This document shows, one piece after another, positions 37,401 to 45,776 of a stretch of DNA of 64,000 nucleotides. Positions within the stretch are counted from its first letter, which is position 1, and each line of letters opens with the position of its first letter. The position numbers were made by a program, and so were the translations under genes. The notes below the pieces were generated by a model. The model did no database searches. It saw only the letters and a program-made list of their open reading frames with translations, and was not told where the DNA came from. This stretch comes from Saccharobesus litoralis (GTDB taxonomy: Bacteria > Pseudomonadota > Gammaproteobacteria > Enterobacterales > Alteromonadaceae). The stretch spans positions 144,086-208,085 of the forward strand of contig NZ_CP026605.1 of assembly GCF_003063625.1 (NCBI RefSeq), read 5' to 3'.

Positions 37401-37654
37401 ACCTCACCTACGTAAAACTCAATCGTTTCGCCACGCACATAATCGTATGTGCCATCATCCGCTGTCACGCCTTCAATTACCTCACCATTAATATTGGTGC
37501 GACGATAATTGATGCCTGCCACTGTGTTATCTAAAAATGTGCCTTTTAAGCTCGTCACTTCAATGTCTGATACATTTTGTTCAGACTCAAAGCCACAACC
37601 TGTTACTAATGCAGCGCCAATGACACTGCTTAAAATCGATAATTTATATTTCAT
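31454..37654 (-). CDS. Giant pectinesterase (CE8) - pectate lyase (PL1) lipoprotein
   Basis: A 2066-residue surface or periplasmic lipoprotein (lipobox LVTGC). Order: N-terminal lipoprotein region (1-350); a carbohydrate-binding-like repeat (about 375-530); a LamG-like module opening LYFCDDFASGSLDNWD (545-755); Ig-like segments (760-1000). Then the CE8 methylesterase domain (about 1000-1300) with EQDTL, DFIWGYPEA and RTIGRSEK. Then the PL1 pectate lyase domain (about 1360-1640) with WIDHNELYG, SYNYIHDHWKTML and HHNYFANINSRVPLFRYG. Last come two more copies of the binding repeat (1715-1895, 1896-2066), each with DNNT-x2-SANSxHGG. It would demethylate pectin and cut the product in one chain. 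An operator stands 28 bp upstream. Confidence 0.92.
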   Translation of the reverse strand: MKYKLSILSSVIGAALVTGCGFESEQNVSDIEVTSLKGTFLDNTVAGINYRRTNINGEVIEGVTADDGTYDYVRGETIEFYVGEVSLPIVPAKSIITPLSFFKTDNPHAENVANVARFLQSLDSDADPSNGISIYASAAAVAKVNNDSNGQPLTADAFFSQSADSFAAAVETWLAQATDNTRSKLVSYDEAIEHFVGVLGSELGEYKPQAFDPALLTGEISNVFADKGMVNVQVFTFTPDEEGASAGQFSLTQADDAVVSGRYQLNSSRQVLTLQEIAADQVVNSHYFVSLASNSDQTEYSLCYASQDDLATGTGIQTLISQCETENEQRINKFVLNSDAVATTVEAMTEIASTIGLPEPALLEEFELSSVNEFFSSNYKRLGESLSSGALYFKTGGTIELVDGQLVLAGDRFSIGNTTPDVATTSADTKGTGIYNLSEGFTISFDVIDHGGAGSLNIYADNNTTSSGNSMHGGDSKFIGLSINDENLPKGQRFEYSHPGFAATTNSFLQLRTDSKGSITIDNLRIETVAGEVVKEAYEPQTFSCSNEPSLYFCDDFASGSLDNWDIFATDGNTSGPEGVFDVLDANGNQVMRYTAGSLGGVLTTVKDSALANVPDGDYFVEAKIRPRQNGTTASKHLYLLGRYVDAQNWYAGGLNMQNSPASTQAEIATKIADSLSRPVQKKQAFVLGERDATDDGIWYTVRLSMSGSDLTLYVNGEEKGTYTDSNFTAKGLAGIYTYNRSFELDDFKIGAASEKPISIATDLNDNVLNAGVNGDSISFNVNALMGDGSAETVTVHSGDGDIAKVSIDGAVVTVTPLEEGQTTIYLVSSSDPSIYHPVDIVVAPQFVDSSTDYGDLSGKLTPAIDESSAYIDTLLTLEFDSAPTLGEKGLVRIFNASTNEMVDELNVAGDVDTITSERDDKFRTLQYQSVYVDGNKLVIKPHHGVLEYQTNYYVVIGNDVVVNTQLNGIDFDGLGSASMWSFTTKAIAPTGTNIIVDDNGTDADFRTLQGAMAYAMQDKNSAMTIWLRDGIYTELLYLRDKHNLTIQGESRDNTIVQYANYEGLNGGSSGRPVFLVEGSDNLVLNNFTLKNSHMRTGSGDQAETIYFNGPGRRLVANNMNFISEQDTLQLKGYVWIYNSLVSGNVDFIWGYPEAALFENSEIRTIGRSEKAPDDSEGGYILQARVQEDFKDNAGFVFLNNDFTSGVGPKGNGVLDNSTFIARSSGSDSYYDNVLLINNKLGSHINTSGWATQSTTGGEQPDPNPTQASATMGWREFASMDLTGSALDLTGRDPAASVLTTAPYSSRAEVFAKFGDAGWDPQPLAAPDFTQIPSDTPTVAAPAAGDGGFAGDSFTLNGGEGGTVVTVATGTALVAAIDSAKKANTALTIYVDGTITAANTGNTTRNIAIKDINNVSIIGVANRGKLSGIGFQIERAQNIIIRNLTIHEVPASFGDAIGIEGDDNTPTRHIWIDHNELYGSLTVGKDDYDGLIDSKAGASHITVSYNYIHDHWKTMLNGSSDDDAGDRFITYHHNYFANINSRVPLFRYGYGHLYNNYFYNIAGSAINSRMGAQLLIENNLFENVKNAIVSLASREKGYWYARGNSFVNVSYSSDSSFGSTEDSYSLSGDITGTYDDVPYDYSSHLLDINDVKAHVLTHAGVGKIDQSNDTIPALDGSGQPGGNDGSGNTGGTTGAVDLSQGLVEDFAAADTATFFSNAYKTSAKDTNTALYHSYNDGDKVENGQLTMANARLTIGSLDGYSADTNQTDQPNGLFDFSHGATISFKLVAVSSYDNSKGTADQNKEKSLQIYIDNNTTGSANSLHQGASRIFKKKVSELTDPNDNQVGQTITIKTDLGTATSFIQIRAEDGVEAVIDDLVITPTAPPVTNSVSEDFSATDSATFFSSSYAAQANDSSHALYVKTGGSVEITNGQLVLGGDKGGRFTIGDTLGMVNGNLEVVATNGNTNPTGVFDFSQGVIVTFDLIAIQQLDDADKSLIVYLDNNTSKSAESIHGGDSKKTVGKVALLSQNLGKQTIEFDIGTATSFIQLRTESNVVATIDNLVITAK

Positions 37655-37675
37655 AATCTTACCCTTTCAGCATAA

Positions 37676-37689
37676 GTTTACCGGTGGCA
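37676..37689. promoter_or_regulatory. Pectin-regulon operator (CE8-PL1)
   Basis: GTTTACCGGTGGCA with a strong right half only. It lies inside a longer CATAAGTTT...AAACTTATG inverted repeat (37671-37697), centre 28 bp before the start. Confidence 0.75.
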
Positions 37690-37718
37690 AACTTATGGCT
37701 AAAAACAATGTCGTTAAA

Positions 37719-40700
37719 TTAATAAAACTTGTAATTCACACCAAACTGTACAGTGCGACCATAGGCTTCGCTTTGCGCTAACACTTTGCCCCCAGTGTAT
37801 TGGTTGCCTTGGTAATAGCGTAAATCGACATTGTCGGTTAAGTTAACCGCATCAAAATAAACCGATAAACCACTCACCACATTTAGCTTAGCTTTAAAGT
37901 CTAATGTTGCGATGGCTTGCTGGTATCTGTCGGTCCAATCTTTACAATGCTCTAGTGGATAGCTCTCGTAGTATTGACGATCCACATAAGCATCAAATAC
38001 TTCTTGTGCTAACTCACGGTTATTAACATCCACCGCGTGCAGATCAGACAAGGTAACATTGGCTGGTGCCGTGCCACACGAACCTATCTCTTCCAATATT
38101 TCTGAACGATAGTTACCAATAAAACGCAACGATAGATCATCGTTTTCCCAACCCACAGTTAAGTTAGCCATCATGTCAGCTTGATCTGGCAAGGCTATCG
38201 TTCCGAGACGCACACTCGGATCCAGTTCTGCTTCACTGCTTTGCAGGGTTAAGTTACTTTGCACAAAAAAGCCAGATTCAAAAAATTGGTTGTAGCTTAA
38301 TTCCATACCAAACACACTGGCGGCATCGCCGTTAAGCGTGTAGTTAATGTCTTTCAGTTTGGTATTTTCAGGAATGATAAATTCCGACACTTGACCCACA
38401 GGTAAAGTGATTGGCAACTCATCTATACGCAACGACGCACCCGACACATCAACAATAAAGTTTTTAATGTCTTTGTAGAACAAGGCAGCTTCAATAAATA
38501 AGTTCTCTGACTCATACCAACTAACAGAAAAGTCAAAGTTGGTTGATGTCATTGGGATCAGGTTAGGGTTACCTAGCTCCAAAGTATTATCTGCTGATAA
38601 CACAAAGTCTTGAATATCCAGTGCTGATGCACCCCACACGTCGTTATCACTGGCACAGCGATCGTCTTCTCGGGTGTTGTCGCACAAGGTAATGTCGTTT
38701 TTAAACTGGGCATACGCGCGGTTTTGCTTAAAGGTAGGACGGGTATAACTGGTCCACACTGCACCACGCACTAACAATTGGTCGGTCGCTTCCCAACGTA
38801 AATGGGCACTCGGGAAAAACTCACTGTATTTAATTGAAGTGGCTGGTAGTGGCACAAAAATATCCAACGCCGCACCATCACCATCACCAACCGCAAACTC
38901 ATCGTTCGATAACGCCATGTTACCGGTTGATGAAAACTCAGTTTGTACATAACGTACACCCGTGATCAGTTTAACGTCTTCTAGCAACTCCATTTCCGCC
39001 ATGACATAAGCTTCGCTGACATCTTCTTGCAAGGTATAGTCACTGGCTGCGCTTTCAAACGATAAAACCCCATCCGAGCCATCATAACCTGTCGCTGCAT
39101 ATTTAGTTGGTCCAACAATCGACACTAAGTATTCCAGCGCTGCATTGTCGATAAACGGATATTGAAATTCGCTGTTCAATGGTAATTCGGTGCTAAAGCC
39201 TAAACCGCCATCAGCCAACGGCGTGGCAATATCCGCTTGCGATACATTCAACGCCGCAATACAGTTAGCTCGCTCTGCACTACCTTCTTCATAAGTGCCG
39301 TTACAACCGGCGGCACTTGGCACAAAACTCCAGCGGTTTTTGTCAACTTCATTAATGCGCTCACTGACTGAAAAACCGGCTTTAACGTAATACAACCAGT
39401 CAGAGTCAAAATCATATTTCAGATCGGCTTTAAACGTCGATATTTCATCAATTTTAATGCTGTCTTCAAGGAACATGTTATCAAACAGCCAATCAGACGG
39501 TTGATCTGAACTATCGTAATCGCCTTCTTCAAAACCGGCTAAGCTGTGGCCAGCGTAACTATAGCCTTCATCGTTAGGCAAGGTGCCTTGTTCAGTGGCT
39601 TGCAAGACACGATAAAACACTTCGTCTTTCGTGGCTTGTCCATATAGCAATAAGTCACGGCTGCGGATCTGCACACGACGATCATCTACCGATTCTTCAC
39701 GCGCTTTTGAGCTTGAATAGTCCCAGTTAAACGTAAAACTATCGCCGAATAAATGCTCGCCGCCGATATTAAACGTTTTAACTTTTTGTTCTGACTCTTG
39801 AATAAAGTATTGATGTTGCAACTCACCATCGGCTACAACAAATTCTTTAGTTTGACTATCAACAAAAACCACCTCTGGCTCAGTCGAAACACTTGTTGGC
39901 GGCAACACTTGCCATTGACCATCTACCGCTTCAATACCTGGCATTTGTGCTGCAAAAATACCGCGATGATCATAGCTGGCGGTATCAAAACGGAAGTACT
40001 CACGATACGCGACATCGGCATCTGCAAAGCGTACATAATTGCCTTTAATGTAAAATTGGTTGGCGTCATTAGGACGAAATTCAACCGTTAAGCCTAATGT
40101 ATCTCGTTCACGATCAGCCACTTCTTGGCGGGTTTCAACTTGATAAGGAGCAATAACTGGATCGCCCGTAGCCACCCCAACATCAGGCTGCCATTGAGCA
40201 ATTGGCCGATAAGTATTGGTTGAATGATGACGCTGTTCATTAACCGCCGAGGCTCGCTCTTCAGATGAAATAACATAGCCGACACCTATGGTTTCATCGG
40301 CAAATAAATGCGTTCCGTCTAACGTAAATTTAGGTGAGTGCTCTTCACGCAGTTCTGAATACGAGTCTTGCACTTTTAATTTTAATGAATTGCCTTGGCG
40401 GTCGAAAGCTGAAATGGATTTAACATTAACCGCACCACCAATAGAGTTTAGGTTCATATCTGGCGTTAAGGTTTTCACCACCTCAATCGAGCCTAAACTG
40501 TCGCCGGCAATGCCATCTAAGCCCACTTTGCGATCTTCACCGGCACCGGCCATTTCGGCACCATTCATATTAACCGAAACAAATTGCGGCCCTAACCCCC
40601 GAACGGTGACGTATTTACCCTCACCTTCGGAACGCTGCAAGCTAACGCCTGGTAAGCGTCGCATCGACTCTGCCACGTTCTGATCAACAAAGTTACCGAT

Positions 40701-40925
40701 ATCGTCGGTAGACACCACTGAACTAAACTGATCTTTTTCGCGCTCCATCATGCGCGCTTTTTGATCACTGTATTGAATACCTTTGACTTCAATTACTTCC
40801 GTCTGCTCGTCGTCAGCTTGTTCGTTTTGTTGTTCTTCTGCTGCCAGCGAGACAGACGAATAGCTCAGCAATATGGCTGTCGCTATTGAATTCATTTGCC
40901 ATCGTTTCATCACGATCGTCCCCAT
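37719..40925 (-). CDS. TonB-dependent outer-membrane receptor (pectin regulon)
   Basis: 1068 residues: signal peptide (NSIATAILLSYSSVSLAA), TonB-box-like TEVIEVKGIQYS, plug (SSVVSTDDIGNFVDQNVAESM, GKYVTVRGLGPQF) and a large barrel ending in QFGVNYKFY. An in-frame ATG at 40910 with GGGGA before it is a second possible start. Directly upstream of the CE8-PL1 gene on the same strand, with its own operator 43 bp before the start. Likely imports pectin oligosaccharides; it is only distantly similar in sequence to the 16488 receptor. Substrate is inferred from context. Confidence 0.9.
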   Translation of the reverse strand: MGTIVMKRWQMNSIATAILLSYSSVSLAAEEQQNEQADDEQTEVIEVKGIQYSDQKARMMEREKDQFSSVVSTDDIGNFVDQNVAESMRRLPGVSLQRSEGEGKYVTVRGLGPQFVSVNMNGAEMAGAGEDRKVGLDGIAGDSLGSIEVVKTLTPDMNLNSIGGAVNVKSISAFDRQGNSLKLKVQDSYSELREEHSPKFTLDGTHLFADETIGVGYVISSEERASAVNEQRHHSTNTYRPIAQWQPDVGVATGDPVIAPYQVETRQEVADRERDTLGLTVEFRPNDANQFYIKGNYVRFADADVAYREYFRFDTASYDHRGIFAAQMPGIEAVDGQWQVLPPTSVSTEPEVVFVDSQTKEFVVADGELQHQYFIQESEQKVKTFNIGGEHLFGDSFTFNWDYSSSKAREESVDDRRVQIRSRDLLLYGQATKDEVFYRVLQATEQGTLPNDEGYSYAGHSLAGFEEGDYDSSDQPSDWLFDNMFLEDSIKIDEISTFKADLKYDFDSDWLYYVKAGFSVSERINEVDKNRWSFVPSAAGCNGTYEEGSAERANCIAALNVSQADIATPLADGGLGFSTELPLNSEFQYPFIDNAALEYLVSIVGPTKYAATGYDGSDGVLSFESAASDYTLQEDVSEAYVMAEMELLEDVKLITGVRYVQTEFSSTGNMALSNDEFAVGDGDGAALDIFVPLPATSIKYSEFFPSAHLRWEATDQLLVRGAVWTSYTRPTFKQNRAYAQFKNDITLCDNTREDDRCASDNDVWGASALDIQDFVLSADNTLELGNPNLIPMTSTNFDFSVSWYESENLFIEAALFYKDIKNFIVDVSGASLRIDELPITLPVGQVSEFIIPENTKLKDINYTLNGDAASVFGMELSYNQFFESGFFVQSNLTLQSSEAELDPSVRLGTIALPDQADMMANLTVGWENDDLSLRFIGNYRSEILEEIGSCGTAPANVTLSDLHAVDVNNRELAQEVFDAYVDRQYYESYPLEHCKDWTDRYQQAIATLDFKAKLNVVSGLSVYFDAVNLTDNVDLRYYQGNQYTGGKVLAQSEAYGRTVQFGVNYKFY

Positions 40926-40961
40926 TTTGTTCTCTCTGTCTTATGTAATGTCAAAAACCAG

Positions 40962-40975
40962 TGCCACCGGTGGCA
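40962..40975. promoter_or_regulatory. Pectin-regulon operator (TonB receptor)
   Basis: TGCCACCGGTGGCA, the exact consensus. Centre 43 bp before the receptor start. Confidence 0.9.
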
Positions 40976-41469
40976 GTAATTTAGCACCGACACCAAAGCT
41001 ATGTCAAACTTGTTTTTAATTTGTTAAATAAAATAACACTAGCTTGTTAACCTTGGGTTGATAGCAACATTAGCCCAGCACCTTTACTGACAGAGAAAAA
41101 CGAAAAAGCCCAGTTAAAACCTAAGAATGGCGTGGTTTAAGCTCACTTTTGACAACCCGTTTCAGCTACTTTTTACAGCACGCCGACCTTTGCTAAAGGG
41201 GTTTGGTTTTCACAATTCCTATATTATTCAGTTATATAAAAAGTATTACTTATTAAAAATTAAACCAAGCAAACAAAATAGCTATCTTTACGTTAGGCAA
41301 AGCTAGATACCATCAAGCCTGTAGCTTTAAATGCCAAAGCAACAATTAAGACAAGATGCATCTGAACGTAAAAAAACCTTTGATTAACAAAATTCATACA
41401 TATAGACTCAGAGTCGAAACTTATTTTTTATCGATTTGCACTGCTTTGTGCTTTTTTTAAAACCGAATA
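40976..41469. other. Divergent promoter region, no gene
   Basis: AT-rich gap between two pectin operators that face the receptor and the CE8 gene. It presumably holds both promoters. I see no other repeat or RNA structure. Confidence 0.5.
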
Positions 41470-41483
41470 TGCCACCGGTAGCA
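41470..41483. promoter_or_regulatory. Pectin-regulon operator (CE8)
   Basis: TGCCACCGGTAGCA, one mismatch in the right half. Centre 122 bp before the chosen CE8 start. Confidence 0.85.
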
Positions 41484-41598
41484 ATAAAAGAAAGCGGAAA
41501 ATTGATAGTGAAGATAAATGATAAATAGGTTGGATCAACAAAACGACTCGACTCGCTCGTTTCGTAAACTTAATTGCAGTTTAAATATAGGCATAATA

Positions 41599-44500
41599 AT
41601 GAACTACAAATTACCACTGCTGCTCAGCGCAGCTATGCTGAGTGCCTGCTCCTCAGATGATGACAATAACAAGAATAATCCCGCGTCTAATCCAACATCA
41701 GGCAAAGTTTTTATTCAAGGTAACAGTGAGCAAGGTCAAATCCTAACGGCCAGCCATGATTTAACCGATGCAGATGGCGCGATCCAAATAACCGCTTACC
41801 AATGGCAAAAAAATGGCGCAGATATTGAAGGCGCCACCGAACAAACACTGACCTTAAGCCAAGAACATGTCGGCAGCGAGATCAGTGTTAAGGTTTCTTT
41901 TACCGATGGAGTGACTCCAACCCAGCAATTAACTACAGCTAAAACGGCAGCGGTCGTCAATGTCGATGACGCCACCACAGGCTCAATTGCTATTTCTGGC
42001 GAAATAAAAGAAGGCCAAAGCTTAACCATTGACAATACCTTGAGCGATCTCGATGGCACCATTCAAATTAATAGTTATCAATGGTTAGCTGATGATACGC
42101 CAATCGAAGGAGCTACGAGTGACAGCTTTACCCCAAGCCAAACTCAAGTCGGTAAAAAATTAGCCGTGCAAGTTACCACTAGTGGTGGTTCGGTAACTGG
42201 GCAAACCTTTACTTCAGCCAGTACCATAGCCATTGTTAATATGAACAATGCACCAAGTGGCACATTAACCGTTAATGGAATTAAAAATGCAGACGGTGAA
42301 TTCCAAGCCAATGATACTGTGAGTGTCAGCCACAACTTAGCGGATGAAGACGGCTTAGGCGATGTTAGCTATGAATGGCATATTGATGGTGTTCTTGTCG
42401 CCAGCACAGACAGTTACACGCTAGTTGATGCCGATGCAGGCAAAACGTTTACGGTTAGCGCTAGCTACACAGATGGCTTTGGCAACCCGCATACAGTCAC
42501 AACCGATGCTCAAGCCATTGCCAGCGCTTTGATTACCCCTGTCACTGTATTTACTTGCCCAGAAAATGACAGCGATGTGTACTTTTGTGATGATTTTGAA
42601 AATGGCTCACTCGCCAAATGGAACGATTTAATATCCACATACGGCCTAGATGCGCCAGGGGTATTTGATGTTTTAGATGATGGCGTGAGCCAGTCGATGC
42701 GTTTTACGGCAGGAACACGCGGCGGTAATAAAGTTGATGGTGAATTAATTTTGGTCAAAGGCGACCAATTTACTAATGTGCCCAATAACTATGCATTGGA
42801 ATACCGTATTCGCCCACGTAACAACAGCAACACAGGTAACAAATACTTATTTGCTATGCTGCGCTACGAATCACCTCTAAATTGGTATTTGGGCGGCTTA
42901 AATATGCAAAGCTCAACCAGTTCAACCCAAGTAGAAGCTGGTTATGCCTCTACCGCTGACGAGATCCAACGCAAGTTACAAGTCAAAGCACCGATTGAAT
43001 TAGGTGAAAAAGGCGGCACAACGGATGGCGTGTGGTATACCGTGCGTTTTGATGCAATTGACGATACGTTAACCGCTTACCTAGATGGCCAACAACTTGG
43101 CTCATGGCAAGATGACAAGGCCCTGTACAATGCAGCCGGACTCATTGGTTTTTATACTTATAACCGCTCATTTGAAGTGGATTATGTCAAAGTGTTTAAT
43201 CCGGCCATTAAGCCTGTGCAATTAGCATTAAATTACACGGCAACAGAATGGGTTAGCGCCGCAGGCAGTGATCCACTTGCCATTAATGTCAGCGCAATCC
43301 AAAACGACGGCAGCACAGCCGATACCTTTACCGCGATTTCAAGCGACAGCGCGATTGTCGAAGTGAGTGTTAATGGCAATACTGTTACCTTAACGCCAAA
43401 AGCTCAAGGTAATGCGCAAATTGTGTTTACCGCAGGCTCAGACAAAACCGTACAAAAAATCCTAAACGCTAACATTGAACCCGCTTGGATCATGCCAACC
43501 ACTGACTATGGCAATCTTGGTGGTGCGGTCAGTCCTGATCTCGGGGCGACTGGCCAATACATTGATGGTAAATTTGCAATCACGTTTGACAATACGCCAA
43601 CAGGACTTGGCACCACAGGCGAAGTGCGTATTTTCAATGCCAATGGCGACTTAGTCGATCGTATTAAAGCCAGTGGCGAAACCAATGAAATTGGTTTATC
43701 GGCAGATAATAAAACCCGTGTACTCAATCAAGCGCTGTTAACCCTAAATGGCAACCAGCTTATTATTGAGCCGCACCGTGGTGTCATTAACTACAATGAA
43801 ACCTACACAGTGACTATAGGTAACAATGTCGTACTAGGTGCAAAATTAAACGGCATGGATTTTAACGGCTTAGGCGATAATGCAGGTTGGCAAGTGTCAA
43901 CGCAAGCACAAGGGCCAGATGCTAGTGCCACCAGTATCACAGTTGATGACGACGGCGATGCTGACTTTAGAACCGTACAAGCGGCTCTTACTTGGGTTAT
44001 GCAAAATACGGCTCAAGACGCCGCTATTACAATCAATGTGAAAAACGGTACGTACAACGAACGCCTGTATTTACGTAACAAAGACAACTTGTCGATTATT
44101 GGTGAAAGCCGCGACGGGGTAAATATTGCGGCGGAAAACTACGAAGGTATTAATACTGGTTCAGGTAAAGGCACTGATGTCGGCTCTAAACCTGCTGGCG
44201 GACGCAGTCTGTTTTTAGTTGAAGGCGGTGATCTTCTCACGCTCGAAAACCTAACCATCACCAATACTCATGTGCGCACTGGCTCAGGCGATCAAGCTGA
44301 AACACTGTACTTTAACTCCAAAACCGGTCGTTTAATTGCTCGAGATGCCAACTTTATTTCTGAGCAAGACACCTTACTGATGAAGGGTTACAACTGGTTC
44401 TACAACAGTAAAGTTGCGGGTAACGTAGATTTTATATGGGGTTACAGTGTTGCTACCGTATTTGAAAACTCACAAATTGTGACCTTAGGTGATTCAAAAG

Positions 44501-45660
44501 TCACAGCCAAAGGCGAAACAACCAGTTCGGGTGGCTATGTATTGCAAGCCAGAACCGAAAACGCCTCGGATCCAGGCTTTGTATTCTTAAACTCGGAGCT
44601 TAGCCACGCAGCGGGTCCGAAAGGAGTAACCGTACAAGCGGGATCAACTTATCTTGCTCGTAGCGGTGGTGACGCCAAAGTATTTGATAACGTCACTTTT
44701 GTGAATACCAAAATGGCGGATCACATTGCAACAATTGGTTGGGCATATAAAGGTATTAACAGTCAGCCGGCACCAACGCCAGAAACCGCGTCAGCTGCAT
44801 CTGGCTGGAAAGAATACAACAGCATGGACGCTAATGGTAATCCGTTAGATATGTCGAGTCGTTGTGACAATAACGGCAGCTGCTATGAATTAACCCAGCA
44901 AGAATACGAAAACCAATTTTGTAGTCGAGCTCAAGTATTTGCGGGCTTTAATAATGGCGCAGGCTGGGATCCACACCCAACAGACACCAGCGACGACCAT
45001 TGCCCGTCAGCCAAAGCCGAAGCATGGAAAGAAGGTGCTGCGGTACTCGGTGGTAGTGGTACGTCGGCCTCTGGCAGCATAGTGACGCAAAGTGCTAACG
45101 AAGTAACGATGACAGCCAAAGGTGGTAAGTTTGAAAGCGCCAAAGTGTCTTTCTACTTAGTTTCACAAGAAGTCACGGGAGATTTTGAGATCACAGCCAA
45201 CCTTAACTCAATTTCTGGTGGGATCTTACGTGAAAACTCAAGTTACCAATTCCCTGCTGGACTCATGATGTGTATTTGTGACGGCTCAGCGGCAACAGTT
45301 GGCACCATGGCCCATATTGGTGTCAACGACATTAATGGCTCAGCGAAAACCTTGGCTGATGCCAGTGTCGATTATGTCGCCAGCTATGGTCATTTTACCA
45401 GTACTGCTGCCGACGCCAGTTGGGGTAAAACCGGTAGCACTGCAGTCGTGCCGGGTGATGATCTGTATTTCAAACTCAAGCGTGACGGTAATGATTACTA
45501 CGTGTATTACTCAACCGACGGCGGCGTGAACTACAACCAATACGGTGCCAGTAACTTGAGTGATTTACCAGCCAGCGTCAAAGTAGGTATGTTTGCTGCA
45601 CCAAATGGCAGTTCAAACGAGCCAACTATCGTCTGGAAAGACATCAAAATTAGTCAATAA
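41599..45660 (+). CDS. Multidomain pectinesterase (CE8) lipoprotein
   Basis: Removes methyl esters from homogalacturonan. The frame is open from 41518, but ATG 41599 begins a lipoprotein signal (LLSAAMLSAC lipobox). The 1353 residues hold three Ig-like repeats (about 30-310, each with YQW or YEW); a LamG-like module opening VYFCDDFENGSLAKWN (about 325-530) that matches one in the CE8-PL1 giant; further Ig-like segments; the CE8 domain (about 775-1090) with ITVDDDGDADFRTVQAAL, SEQDTLLMKGY and NVDFIWGYS; and a C-terminal beta-rich module (about 1180-1353) that may bind carbohydrate. An operator precedes it. Confidence 0.9.
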   Translation: MNYKLPLLLSAAMLSACSSDDDNNKNNPASNPTSGKVFIQGNSEQGQILTASHDLTDADGAIQITAYQWQKNGADIEGATEQTLTLSQEHVGSEISVKVSFTDGVTPTQQLTTAKTAAVVNVDDATTGSIAISGEIKEGQSLTIDNTLSDLDGTIQINSYQWLADDTPIEGATSDSFTPSQTQVGKKLAVQVTTSGGSVTGQTFTSASTIAIVNMNNAPSGTLTVNGIKNADGEFQANDTVSVSHNLADEDGLGDVSYEWHIDGVLVASTDSYTLVDADAGKTFTVSASYTDGFGNPHTVTTDAQAIASALITPVTVFTCPENDSDVYFCDDFENGSLAKWNDLISTYGLDAPGVFDVLDDGVSQSMRFTAGTRGGNKVDGELILVKGDQFTNVPNNYALEYRIRPRNNSNTGNKYLFAMLRYESPLNWYLGGLNMQSSTSSTQVEAGYASTADEIQRKLQVKAPIELGEKGGTTDGVWYTVRFDAIDDTLTAYLDGQQLGSWQDDKALYNAAGLIGFYTYNRSFEVDYVKVFNPAIKPVQLALNYTATEWVSAAGSDPLAINVSAIQNDGSTADTFTAISSDSAIVEVSVNGNTVTLTPKAQGNAQIVFTAGSDKTVQKILNANIEPAWIMPTTDYGNLGGAVSPDLGATGQYIDGKFAITFDNTPTGLGTTGEVRIFNANGDLVDRIKASGETNEIGLSADNKTRVLNQALLTLNGNQLIIEPHRGVINYNETYTVTIGNNVVLGAKLNGMDFNGLGDNAGWQVSTQAQGPDASATSITVDDDGDADFRTVQAALTWVMQNTAQDAAITINVKNGTYNERLYLRNKDNLSIIGESRDGVNIAAENYEGINTGSGKGTDVGSKPAGGRSLFLVEGGDLLTLENLTITNTHVRTGSGDQAETLYFNSKTGRLIARDANFISEQDTLLMKGYNWFYNSKVAGNVDFIWGYSVATVFENSQIVTLGDSKVTAKGETTSSGGYVLQARTENASDPGFVFLNSELSHAAGPKGVTVQAGSTYLARSGGDAKVFDNVTFVNTKMADHIATIGWAYKGINSQPAPTPETASAASGWKEYNSMDANGNPLDMSSRCDNNGSCYELTQQEYENQFCSRAQVFAGFNNGAGWDPHPTDTSDDHCPSAKAEAWKEGAAVLGGSGTSASGSIVTQSANEVTMTAKGGKFESAKVSFYLVSQEVTGDFEITANLNSISGGILRENSSYQFPAGLMMCICDGSAATVGTMAHIGVNDINGSAKTLADASVDYVASYGHFTSTAADASWGKTGSTAVVPGDDLYFKLKRDGNDYYVYYSTDGGVNYNQYGASNLSDLPASVKVGMFAAPNGSSNEPTIVWKDIKISQ

Positions 45661-45776
45661 ACTAATGGAAGGGTTGGTGGTGCGAGTGACAGGTTTAACT
45701 ACACTCAAACCATCAACCCTACCACCAAACCACCAAACCAATACCCAAATAAAGCGTTAAATCGTAAAGAGCGAAT

